Shown here piece by piece: positions 14,501 to 25,400 of a stretch of DNA of 64,000 nt; positions within the stretch are counted from its first letter, which is position 1, and each line of letters opens with the position of its first letter. The stretch spans positions 10,359,001-10,423,000 of the forward strand of contig OU612066.1 of NCBI GenBank assembly GCA_914767715.1. The letters run 5' to 3'. The translations under genes were made by a program, and so were the position numbers. The notes below the pieces were generated by a model. The model was not told the origin of the DNA. It did no database searches and was given only the letters and a program-made list of their open reading frames with translations. The stretch comes from Membranipora membranacea (lineage: Eukaryota > Bryozoa > Gymnolaemata > Cheilostomatida > Membraniporidae).

Positions 14501-15159
14501 ACCCTCCAGTGCCTTTATCACTGGTGACAAGGTCAAAGTTTCTCTCCGTCTCAATAAACCAGGCAATCTACATCAGAAATAGTCATTTATAAATGGGCTC
14601 TCTGTATGAGAGTCACCCTAGATCACGTATGAACCAAATTGCCTGCATTTGGAGTGTCAAGTTGCCGGCGGGTCACCAGTAGGATTGAAACAAACAGAAT
14701 ACAGGCAAATTGTATCAAACTGGACCTACAGTTACCCTAGACACTAATGTAGTGAGTTGAATGAGATGATGTATATCCGCAGGCATATTCAAGTAGTTAT
14801 CAATATTCCTCCATTTAAAAACTCAGTGAGGTGCATGGTTAGTGTTCCTACAGGAGTGAATCAGGCTCATAACTCATGTCATGTAAGTTGTGCTCTCCTT
14901 AGACTCTATTAGCCCTGTAAACTTTCAAAGTGGTTGCGAATTTAAGTGCTTTAATTCATATACCAACACACACTACAACACTCAGAAATAGATTCCCTAG
15001 AAATCATCATCAGACTAGCAATAATACATGACGTAGTTCTTTGGTTTAAATAACTTACATTCTCTATGGGAAGATGCATATTTCTGTTCGAATAATAAAG
15101 CCAGCTATTATCTCTGACTCTTTGCTTCCCCAGTACCAGCAAATACTCAACCGGCGAAT
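5532..15159 (-). CDS. Type I membrane protein: IgGFc-binding-like region, EGF-like modules, TM helix (5' incomplete)
   Basis: Exons in transcript order: 15159-15059, 14567-14447, 14171-14040, 13663-13495, 13113-12966, 12685-12505, 11944-11871, 11586-11405, 11068-10948, 10680-10564, 10266-10140, 9743-9534, 9258-9106, 8768-8676, 8375-8289, 8042-7947, 7639-7448, 7024-6887, 6452-6320, 5944-5850 and 5605-5532. All join in phase and leave 914 codons including TAA. Exons 1-10 resemble the IgGFc-binding N-terminal domain (ITSSHAIAVVAHV; EQLLPWNSL). Exon 11 has the Asp-rich GDHIDNDCDGFVDEELC. Exons 13-18 are Cys-rich EGF-like modules, mostly phase 1-1. Exon 19 encodes a hydrophobic helix (MLIVTGVLMMMPMGLFV), then a Lys-rich cytoplasmic tail of about 75 residues. 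A cell-surface adhesion or recognition role is inferred from domains only. The signal peptide and first exon were not found. The exon at 14171 could begin instead at 14181. Confidence 0.75.
7200..7380. repeat. Diverged intronic repeat related to 28342-28498
   Basis: The stretch around 7235-7275 (CAAATCGCTCATTGTTTGAT and onward) matches the middle of the inverted-repeat element near 28423-28450. It lies in an intron of the receptor gene between two Cys-rich exons. It is too diverged to set its borders. Confidence 0.35.
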
Positions 15160-15699
15160 CTACCAAACATTAATCTTGAAACCAGATTTTTGTTGGATCA
15201 AACCAGAAACACATAAATCCTCATAATATCATATTCATAATATTATATTCATATTTGTAGTATTTATGCATCCAACCAAGTAGTATGTAAACTAATTGGA
15301 ATGAGCTATAGATATGTTATGCAAGATGGAACATCTAGATTTCACTCACAGAAATGATCTTACCCATAGAACACAGCATGAAACTACCACAAGCTTAATA
15401 GCAAATAAGACCTCGTCTGTTGCAAGGTATAGTTACTCGCCACATTCCGAAGAATTGGCAGCGAAATAGTGGGTGCCTTAGGGGCTAGGACGCAATGTCT
15501 GCGCAAATTTAACAGACTAAGAAAACCAAAGGGACCTTGTGTGCACCAAACCTGAGTTTTGAATTTGTGGCATGACCATGGGGTGATCTCAGGTATTATC
15601 TCCCGAGCAGAAAGTGGAAGCATAAGAGCAGTGGAGGTAATGGGTATGACGCGTGCGCAGCAAGAAAGAGAGCTATCATCCAAAAATGCTTTATTATAC

Positions 15700-15826
15700 C
15701 ACAGCCAGCCCTTAGAAGCTTTCGGGACGGTGATTGCGGCCGTAGGCGATCGTTTTTGGGGTGGGTAATTAACACCCGCCTACTGCCGCAATCGCCATCC
15801 CGAACGCTTTTAAGGGCTGGCTGTAT
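15700..15826. mobile_element. Short palindromic MITE
   Basis: The left arm, ACAGCCAGCCCTTAGAAGC followed by about 30 more bases to ~15747, is matched in inverted order by the right arm at about 15777-15824. Arms are ~47 bp with a handful of mismatches around a ~30-bp centre. TATA sequence flanks both ends, so a TA target duplication is possible. It has no coding capacity. It lies upstream of the first exon I could place for the receptor gene. Confidence 0.65.
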
Positions 15827-16309
15827 ATCATACTAGATCATTGGAGATTGGGTTCTATTTCTAAACTTCACTGCAGACCTGGTAATTATGGTTGAGGTGC
15901 AACTTCAAAATCAAAAATAATTTTTTCTAAATATTCTTAGGATTTCAGAGAATTTGTCAGCATCTTGAAAACCTACGACGTTGTATAACTTTTTGAGCTC
16001 TTTAAATGATATATGGTGAGCAATTTAGTTTTCCATTGAAAGACATAAAAGTAAAATGTTGAGTTTATACACTCGTGTTTAATTTAGCTACAGCTTTTGC
16101 TTGTATCGCTTTTCGGGAGTTGTCCTTGCTGTAAGAATGCATTCATGCAATTTTTGCCGTAAAGCACCCTAACAGAATTGACATTCCACATTTAAAACTC
16201 TTCAGATTGAGCCACAGTGCAACCAATCTGACTAAGCTGACTTTAATTATCTGATCTAAGCTGATTAATCTGATCTAGTCTGACTAAACTTTAATGTCAT
16301 GCGTCATGC

Positions 16310-16485
16310 ACAAAGCTGATGCTGCCGAGAACATTCCTTACTACCCATCTATGCTTTGCTGCGAAACCTTGGTTGCCCTTTTATAATCTTCAGAATCAGA
16401 TTTTGTATTTTTCCCTATGCAGAAGGTGCAATCTGCTATCAATCAATGAGAACTTGTTTGAAACCTTGGTTGCCCTTTAAGAACC
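16310..16485. mobile_element. Rearranged copy of the TTAA MITE
   Basis: The segment 16310-16383 matches the right end of the MITEs at 59768-60562 (CACAAAGCTGATGCTGCC through CTTGGTTGCCCTTT). The next ~95 bp to 16485 is the reverse complement of their left end and also ends GGTTGCCCTTTAA. Two element ends therefore sit in the same orientation, which suggests an internal deletion with inversion or a nested insertion. Confidence 0.65.
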
Positions 16486-16976
16486 TAATGGTAATGGCGG
16501 TGATAACAATTGCTATAGCCTATGCATATAATACTTATCAGGAGTTGTCCCTGTCATATGAATGCATACTCATAACTCGGAGTAAAATTGTAGGACCAAT
16601 GAAACTTATTACAAGTAATTATTTGCATTGTGCAGCGCGGAAAAGTAAAATAAATTGACTAAAATCACCAATTTTTTCCATGAATCATAACCCGTAACTT
16701 GGAGTATAATCATAGCTTATTCAATGTACAATGATGATGGCAAAATCTTGTGTATAAAAGGTTTTCAATAGTTATTATTTTGATTGATTAACAATCAAGA
16801 AACCACATAAACTACTTAGTGAAGATATACATGAGTACAAGTGGTGAATACTAGAAATACAATGCGATCTAAACAATTCTCAGAATAACATGGAGCCAAA
16901 AGTTGGTACTTGCAAGCAAAAACTTTTCATAACAATGACCATGATTGAAGATGAAACACTAGTGACAGCCATGCCA

Positions 16977-18952
16977 TTAATCCACTTCCATATCTCCATT
17001 TTCTTCCAGCTGGTCATCATGAAGCATTATTATGAGGTCTACAGGCTAAAAACATAACCGCAGTGATTTTTGAACCGCAAAAGGGTATGTGTGCATGACA
17101 TGTTTCAAAGGCAAGGTCTGAAACGTGAAATAATAAAACATAATAGACATTTTGGCAACCAAAAGAACAAGATAATTTGCTTACCTTCAACACCTTTCTT
17201 CATACTTTGTTTCAATCTCCAAGCATTTTTTGCATCTTCCTCTTTCGTAAAATGTTTTAATCGTCTCTCTGCAAATAATGAATTGATAATCCGGTACTGT
17301 ATTAGAGTTTAGAGTGTACAGTCGACGGGTTCTTCTGGATGGTAATTTTGACTCCACACACCAAACTGATAGGAGATTAACTGCCTTACTATTAAATGAC
17401 TAAAGCTTTATAGTAGATAGGGACAGTGGGAACATCGTTAATCCATTCATGCGGTCAATTGCTATGAATTTATATATATATTTCAGAATGCTATCACTAA
17501 TTAGATGACAAAGTATTCGGCTGTTTTTGACATGATTTCAAAGGCAAGGTCTGAAACGTGAAATAATGAAACAATAGAAATTTGGCAACTGAAAGAACAA
17601 GATAATTTGCTTACTATCAACACCTTTCTCCATGGATTGCTTCACTCTCTTCAACAAATCTGCCTCTTTCTCTTCAATCAATTGTTTTTGTCTCTCTGCA
17701 AATAATGAATTAACATTACGGGTACTGTATTAGAGTATAGAGTGTTCAGTTGACATGAATGGTTATTTTACTCACCCATCTGAAAACATGAAATAATAGA
17801 TGATAGACATTTGGCGACCAAAAGAACATGATAATTGGCTTACCTTCACCACCTTTCTTCATGCTTTGCTGTTTCACTCTCTTCGCAGGCTTTGCTTCTT
17901 TCTCTTTCATCAACTGAATTCGTCTCTCTGCAAATAATGAATCAATGATCCGGTACTGTATTAGAGTAGAGTGTACAGCCGACATGTTCTACTTAGTGGT
18001 TTTTTTGCCTCAACACACAAAACTGATATGTGATTAACTGTCTTACTAAATGACTAAAGCTTGATGGTAGATATGGAATATATATATATCAGAGCGGTAC
18101 CACTAATTAGACGACAAGGAATTTGGCTGTTTTTGGTATGTTTCAAAGGCAAGGTCTGAAACGTGAAATATTAAAATAAAACAGATATTTGGCAACTGAA
18201 AGAACAAGATAATTTGCCTACCTTCACCACTATTCTTCAAGCATTGTTTCACTCTCTCCACAAGATTTGCCTGTTTCTCTTCCATCAATTGTTTTCGTCT
18301 CTCTGCAAATAATGAATTAATGATACCGGTACTGTATTAGAATATTGAGTGTACAATCGACATGTTCTACTGGATGGTTATTTGACTCACCCATCGAACT
18401 GATAGGAGATGAACTGCTCAAATATCAAATGACCGGAGCTTGAATCAGGTTAAAATTGGGTAAAAATCGTTCTGTCTCTGTCAGAAGACTTGGAAGTTGC
18501 GTTCAGTTTGCAGGTAGGTCGGAGCACACTTGGGGCATCAACTGAGCCCAGTAGTGAGTAGACTGCAAATTTAGTATGAAAAGTCCCCTTATTTTTATGC
18601 TCTCTTCACCACCATGTCAGGCTGTCAAAAAGACTGACCGTAACCAAAACGGCAGCTCACCTCAAACGGGGTCACTGATTGGATTTTTTATGCTGATGTC
18701 TCGTGATGAACACAAACAGGTATGCTGATGTTCGTGCAAGTCAAATATCCTAGCTAGTTTGAGCAAGGAGTAAACTTTACTTCTTGGTTTGTGCCCCTTT
18801 AAACTGCTGAACATCCAAAAAGTACAATCAGGCCCAGTGCACTCACTCAGTCACTCACCTTTTCTCTTGGCTGCCTTCAATTCTTTCTCTTTTTTCAGAA
18901 TCTCTTTAACCCTTTGAGTAAGGAGGCATTCCTTGCTTTGAGATGGTTTCAT
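16977..18952 (-). CDS. Small coiled-coil protein with four tandem 26-27-residue exon repeats
   Basis: Exons in transcript order: 18952-18859 (ATG), 18302-18222, 17927-17844, 17695-17615, 17268-17185 and 17038-16977 (TAA). All are GT-AG and in phase, giving 161 residues. The four middle exons are 81 or 84 nt, each phase 1-1, and encode variants of ERRKQLMEEKQANLVERVKQ ending in KKGxE. The repeats are rich in Lys, Glu and Arg with heptad-like Leu/Val spacing, so long helices or a coiled coil are likely. There is no signal peptide or membrane segment; it should be cytosolic or nuclear. Flanking intron sequence is duplicated with each exon (for example CAAATAATGAAT and CGGTACTGTATTAGAGT). I do not recognise a family. 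Later copies or alternative splicing could vary the number of repeats. Confidence 0.7.
17107..18380. repeat. Four tandem genomic units carrying the duplicated exons
   Basis: Each unit runs from an intron block (GGCAAGGTCTGAAACGTGAA in three of four units) through AGAACAAGATAATTTGC, the exon, and GCAAATAATGAAT with CGGTACTGTATTAGA. Units begin near 17107, 17530, 17770 and 18130. The spacing varies because the introns have gained or lost sequence. This is segmental duplication of exon plus flanking intron. Confidence 0.7.
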
Positions 18953-20505
18953 TGCAATGATTGTAAGTGTAATATGCTATGGGAAGGATATATAAAAAGG
19001 AACTTGTACTTATAATTTTGAACTATCTCTTCTGAAATTAATCTGTTGTCAATAATTTCAAAATTCTAAAATGTGCATACAAGGTATTGTTCCTATCATT
19101 TAATCTTTCAAATTCTTTACAACAACCATAGATCCTAAGATTGTGAATGGCTCCCTCATGGGTGCGACTACATCACTCACCAATCCATTTGTAAGAACTC
19201 ACAGCTAACAATAAGAGCCACCTATAAGATTTCCATACTGCAGGGTTATATTCCCAATGTGGTTGTATAAAGCTAAACCAATCAAGTCCAAGGGATTTGT
19301 ACAACCAATTTGGGAATATGGGCACAAATTAAACAACAACACAGGAAGGATACCGAAACCAGCCAATACCAATGCCAGAACATTGGACTAAAGTAATGGT
19401 CTTCAACACATCTTTGATATCAAACTTATCGTAATCACAACCTCGAGAAAAATGGGAATTGAATCAATATCACCCTCTTCAGTAGAAATTTCGTGAGATT
19501 ATGAAATTAGTTAATGCTTGAGAATGGGATTACGTTATAATGCTAGGTGTGCTGTGACCGACACACCACGAATCCTTGTGCAGACAGCGATTACCTGAAC
19601 ACACATTTGCGACTGAAAAGGACGTCCCAAGCTCACCAAATAGTTGGCGAAAATAATAATTTTTGGCAAGTCTTTGAGAGTAACTGCCGTAAAAAAACCA
19701 TGGAGGAAGAAAATAAAGATCTTTCTGGATGAAGAAAAACACACCATTTAACAAAACTACCATACAGGTTGTATCACCTGTGGCTGGAGATATAATAAAT
19801 GGATAATCATATTAAAATACAAGAGTAAAATTTGACGATGCAACTGTTATTGCCTGGTATTACCAATTACGGCAATCGTTTAAGGCTACCTGAAATCTAA
19901 CAAAGACTTGACAGTTTTTCAAATTCAACAAAGTAATTTCTGATTGTTTGTTTGCTGTGTCATATATTCATGAAGCCATTGCCATATCTCTATCTGCAAG
20001 AGGTTGGTTGGTTTATTTTGTCACAAACATTAGGTATGCTGCGAGATTGAGTGTTTATACTGTTACATGAGTAGGGAATACCAAAAAGAAACATAAACAA
20101 AATGAGGAGGACTTCAACTAGATCGTACCCCGTATCTGCTGCTCATCCTATACCGCTTACTTTGTAAATACTACGAGCACTCATTCAAGTTTATTGTAAT
20201 GGTTTTTTTGTTGGATAGAAAATCTTTGTTATTTTCAACCGAACATAACTCTGAATCAGATGGAATAATATAATTAGTGAAATACTCACATCAGTCCAGA
20301 AAGTATTTTTTTCTTCAATGAATTTAAGTGTGAAATTATATTTTTCCTCTATATTGTATACAGAGGCCTGTCTTAGTGATGTACCACATGGTCTTTTATG
20401 CACATGCTTGATTAATGAATAAAGTGGATAAAAAACTTAAATAATTCTTGGCTTGCGTAAGAACTACGAACACTGATGATGATAGAGGTACCTTCAAGTG
20501 CAAGG

Positions 20506-20540
20506 GAGTTATCTTCTCTCATGTAGAGAGAAGATAACTC
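20506..20540. repeat. Perfect 15-bp inverted repeat
   Basis: GAGTTATCTTCTCTC at 20506-20520 is followed by a 5-nt loop ATGTA and its exact reverse complement at 20526-20540. The motif resembles the AGGGAGNTAAC-type sequences that recur elsewhere here, so it may be the core of a small MITE. It could also form a hairpin in RNA. Confidence 0.6.
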
Positions 20541-22239
20541 GTTAAAGCAAGCTTGTAATTGTCCAATGAGTTCATTTCATTTTACTGTCTCTCACAACAT
20601 TCCAGTCATTTTAAATTAAAATATTTCAACCATAACGTCACTCTTGGGGGTGTTTGGTCAGGTTTAATCTGCCGCCTCATTTGTTTTACAGGGAACTGAT
20701 ATTGCTCCTTATAATAAAGGGACATAGAAGGTTATTAACAGCTCATTGTTTAAGTCAGATCGAGAACCATGCATCCTACTATGCATTTTTGATTTCATTA
20801 TGTAAGGATTCACCATGTAATGTATATTCTGAGGCAGGTTACAGAAGAAAGGAATACATTTTATTCAAATAAAATATTAAACTATTGTGATGTAACTAGT
20901 AAACTATTTTGAATTGTACAATATGGGACCTCTTCAATGGTGGTATACTTTCATTTATAATCTCTGGATAGAAAATCATCCACACCAGCCTATCAATTTA
21001 CGCCGGACTATCAAATTATGAAGAAACTCCGGACATTCCAAAGTAAAATCTTATTTATCCGTACAAGTCACCTGTGTTATCACCTTAACAGAGGGCTTCT
21101 GGTACGCACCAATGTACAAGCTTTTTTAAAATCTGCGATCTGTTATATCTTATTGGTACCCTTATTCACCAAAAAATAATCTACCTGCAGTTTGGTCATG
21201 TCAGTTCACCCTTGTAAAACACTTAGATCACTTAATGCTATAAAACAAAGTAACTCTGATTTTTGCAGTGATTCTTTCTCAAAATAGATGATACAGCTCA
21301 AAATCAGGATATATGGATTAGTAACAAACGCATTGTAAGTATTGTTATGAATAAATCTCCGACAAACAAAGGAGATTATCTCACCTCTAATCTGAGGGAG
21401 TACAGACAAACTATGTACATGTATTATGATGAGGTTTTTTATTCAGCAGGTGGCTAGACAAGCTTCTATTGCTTTAATGGTCAGAATAAAAGTCACAAAT
21501 TTGATACCAGATTAATTACGAAAATAGATTTTGAAGATTTTATCTACTTGATTCACTCTGACAAGGCATCTGGGTTCATGAACAATTCGTGATCATGTCA
21601 AGTGAATTTATTGAGCAGTTTATGAAGTGAAAAACATGCTGTGCTTGACTATTTATTTAACATATATAATCAATCAAATATTGACAGAAAAAGTTGCCAG
21701 GGTGGAATAAGACTTACAAAATTATATAACTGAAACTTCGGTTTAAAAAGTGATGTTCATAATTGTGGGGAATTTATGATGACTCATTGTATATTGTTCC
21801 ATTGGAGCCAAACCAAAAGGTGGGTATATAAAGAAGGCATAAGAATTTAGTGCAGGAAATAACACAACAGATAACAATGTCATGGTTAATAATGTAAAAT
21901 ACTTTTTTTGCAAAGCTGTCACTTTGAACAAGAAAGGCAGATCTGTATCTCAATATTTACATGTTACAATCATTGATATGAATAAATATTTATATATATA
22001 TCTCAGTGGTTACAAGTGCTCCAGCATTTTGGCTGAAATATTCTAGATAACCTCTTATTTTTGACAAGTAGGCCCTATATGCGAATATTTACGTGTCCCC
22101 AGTCCCCTGCGTTCCAAATCTATGCCAGAAAAATATGTTGTGGCCTTTGGAGTTAAGCCTGCATAAGATGTGGCCTTTTTAAAAAAAGGTTGCCCAGCCA
22201 TAATTTATTGTCTCGATAACCTGTGATACCGTGTGAGAA

Positions 22240-22450
22240 ACTTAGATGTTATTCAGTTTATTTTGTTTCCGGTATAATCTGTATAGGTCTATGGACTGTA
22301 ATACTAATGTGGCACAGGAGAAATTGAGGTCGAATGCCCTTCCTGACACCACCATGTTCCACCAGAATCGATTGAATAACCAACGCCCTACCCATTGCAC
22401 CACAGCGGTTCCCACCCATTGAATGGTAAATTCATCTTTGGTTCGCAATG
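22240..22450 (-). repeat. SINE/LINE-derived debris with tRNA-like segment
   Basis: On the minus strand, GTGGTGCAATGGGTAGGGCG resembles a tRNA A-box region. On the plus strand, CGAATGCCCTTCCTGACACC resembles the GGATGCCCTTCCTGA segment beside the LINE relic near 62820. Both suggest an old retroposon. Borders are unclear. Confidence 0.35.
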
Positions 22451-22471
22451 ATTATGCACTCATCAAATGTT

Positions 22472-25400
22472 TTACTGGTTTGAGTTTCTCAGAAGATCTG
22501 GAATCAAATCATTGACTACCTCTTCCGTTGTGAGGGTATGTGGTTTTGCCTCTGTAAATATGATGTGGGCTTCGTTGTCGGTATCAAGATACAGACTACT
22601 GATTCTGGCTTTTGTATCAAACCCCCCGACAGGATTATTATTGGTATCACATACACCAAGACGGTTTGGCCGAGGCAGATTACCCAGCCGGAAATGTATA
22701 GATGCGTACTTTGCAGAGGTAGGCAGGCATTCTTCAGAAAAGTACATATCGAAAACCTTCTGGACCTCATGGGTTAAATCTGATTTTGATTTCCCTGTTA
22801 TTGACTTCAACCAATCGCAAAAGTTGGAGTCAGATTTCAACTTCTTAATGAGGGCTCCTGGCTTTCTCTCATGGGACCATATTTCAAACACTCCTGCTTT
22901 ACTTCCCTTATCACTATGCAGATCTTTAGGTTTTGTGAAATCAAATTTGACCTGTGCTGCAGCCCTATCAGATGTTTTGTGATACACAAAATGTTTAGCA
23001 ACTGTCCTGTGTCCTTGCCCTGGCGGCCAGTGCTCCTCTTGATTGATCAAATCCTGAATCGCACTGCTGTGTTGAGAGAAGGTTCGGAACACACACGTAT
23101 TTGCTGGGTCATGATAGATGAATAGCTTTGGCAGACTATCAATGCATCCTTCACCTTCAGTACACATGACAAACAGGTCGTCCGAGAAATATCTGTGTTG
23201 TGAAGCTAAAACTCGACTCACTGATATAGTGACTACTGGTTGAGACTCGTCTGAGCTACTTCTTGGTAAATCCAGGACAGACTCAACTGTGTTCATAAGG
23301 AGTTCCTCTGATTTTTGCTGCAACCTTGGATCATTATAGCTTATCTGTAGAGAGTGAAATAATACAGCACATATAAAGTAGTATCATACTCTTAATTTTC
23401 CTTTCCCTTCATTAATAACATCAAACTTCATCATTATAATTATATAATTTTTCAATTGATTAATTTTCAGGTTGAGAAATTCATATTTCTGGTCATTTTG
23501 GGGCAATTGAATTTCAGTGATAATGACAAAACTGTTTATCTTACATTTGTGTAAAAATAGTGCCAACAAAAAAGACAAAGGTTTTTACTACCACTTTTGC
23601 CTCTCAATTTTATCACAGACTAAGGATATATCCTTACTCTGTGATTTTATCAAGTGAAATTTCACTTACCACACTGTTTGCGAACTTGCATTCAGTCAAA
23701 TCCATGAAATAAGGTTTGCATCCTGGTACCATCACTTTCACTCTGTATAATTCTCCCTCATCTCCATCTAGGGATTCGAATAGGAGACAAAATGGCACCT
23801 CAAGGCGAACCATAGTTTGAGAACCTTCTAGTTTTGGCAGTTGTATCCTGTGGTCGCAATCGTCTAGCTGATCTTTCAGGAAAGCTTCTAACCAGGCTTT
23901 ATCAGCAAGAGCATGTGGCGGTTTCGCAAGAGTGCTCCCATTTCCAGCAAAGTGATCCTTCCATGTATCTCTTATTGTGTCCCGCAGCTTTTTATGAAAG
24001 ATCCTTTGGATTGACAACACCAGCCCCGATCTACCATCACCCTTCAGTAGGCTACTGCTTTTGCTTGTCAGAAATCCACCAAAAAGCACCAGGGTTGACA
24101 ACACGTCCCGTTTGAAAGGGGAGTTGTCAGTTTTCGTCGCTACAACTGCTGTTACAACTTGGTCAAAAGCCCCTTCATGGTCATGCAGTTTTCTGAGTAT
24201 CAGATGTATATCTCGCTGCGTGCCTTCTAGCAAATTACGAGTGTCCGGATCCATTTTCTAGAAAGATCAAGTATAGTTGTGTTTAATATGCAAGTTAAAT
24301 CATGCACTTAGCTAATAGCTCATAATCTAACAGCAGAAATTCACTCAAAAACATCCTTGAAATAAATTTAGCTGCTGGCATAAATAGTACTGATTTTGTT
24401 AGTTTGATGAGTTTGAGTTTATATAAGCGATAAGTGCCAAGATGGCAATTTAATTTGGATATTGTATATCAATGACACTCACTTTTTCTCCCTGTCCCCT
24501 TGTTTGTTGTGAAGGTGTTTGCCGTCGATTCCAAGGCTCTAATCGTACTCGCTCAGATCTATTCCCAGTTCCTGGATTGAAATCTGCATCAGCCGGACTA
24601 GCTGGCTCCAAAACTCTGATGAAGAAATCAGTTTCAGTCGGATGGTCAAAAGTGAAGCACAGCCTCCCATCAACTTCTCCAAGGGGATCACTTGGTGAAA
24701 TAGCTGTTATTGTTGGACATCGATAATCGATAGCTTTTGAGGTGATAACAAAAGGCAGACTCTTCTCTTCCCACTCATCAATCTTATTTTCATCAAGGAG
24801 AGATCTCATGAATGTCCTAAATTTGTTTGTAATATCGTCATAAAGAACATCATTCTTCACACGAACTGTTGTCAGTGAGCAGTGTTTCCAATCACTATCA
24901 ACAGAGTCCTTTAGTTCACCTGCTATGAACTGATAAAGTACTGTCGACTCTGCCCCTTGGTGTTCCTTAGCCATGACAATTATTGTGACATCAAGCTCAT
25001 CGTTAGGATCATTCAAGTCATAGAGAGGGATAAGAATATCCTTGTGTTCATTTTGTGGATTCCCCTTCACCAACGATCCACTCACTGATGACATTGTTTC
25101 CCCTTGGTTGCTTGTCAAGAAGCATGTGAATGTACTCTCATGGAGCTCAAGATTCATGAATCCATCGTTATAAGCAACCGTTGCATTTGTTGACAGTTTC
25201 ACCGATTGAGAAGTTAACCAGTTTTTAGTGAGGCATGAGGTGTCCAAAAGAATCAAATTTGGCTCAACAATTACAATCATTTGGCTTTCAGGAAAGTAGT
25301 CCACGACTTCAGTGAGTAGAGCAAGAGAAGAATGGGTTGTGGTGATCTTGAAGATCTGGCCGCTGACATTGTCCATGTAATCGGCAACAGATGGACAGCT

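Larger units (their letters stand above)
15160..16976. other. Region between receptor gene and exon-array gene
   Basis: The missing 5' exon(s) of the receptor gene should lie here or further upstream, but I could not identify a start codon with a convincing signal peptide and a phase-1 donor. A possible donor at about 15363 follows a hydrophobic minus-strand frame without a Met. The region otherwise holds the palindromic MITE at 15700-15826 and the rearranged TTAA MITE at 16310-16485. Confidence 0.4.
18953..22471. other. Intergenic region without a recognised gene
   Basis: Open frames here are short, AT-rich and lack convincing splice context. A short perfect hairpin is at 20506-20540. SINE-like debris lies at about 22240-22450. 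Plus TTTATT at 22257-22262 could be the minus-strand poly(A) signal of the 936-aa gene that ends at 22472. Confidence 0.5.

Noticed and set aside
16356-16658. 100-codon plus-strand frame
   Set aside because: Half of it is the rearranged TTAA MITE; the rest has no coding character.
22467-22982. 171-codon plus-strand frame
   Set aside because: It lies opposite the last exon of the 936-aa gene, which has better splice and phase support.
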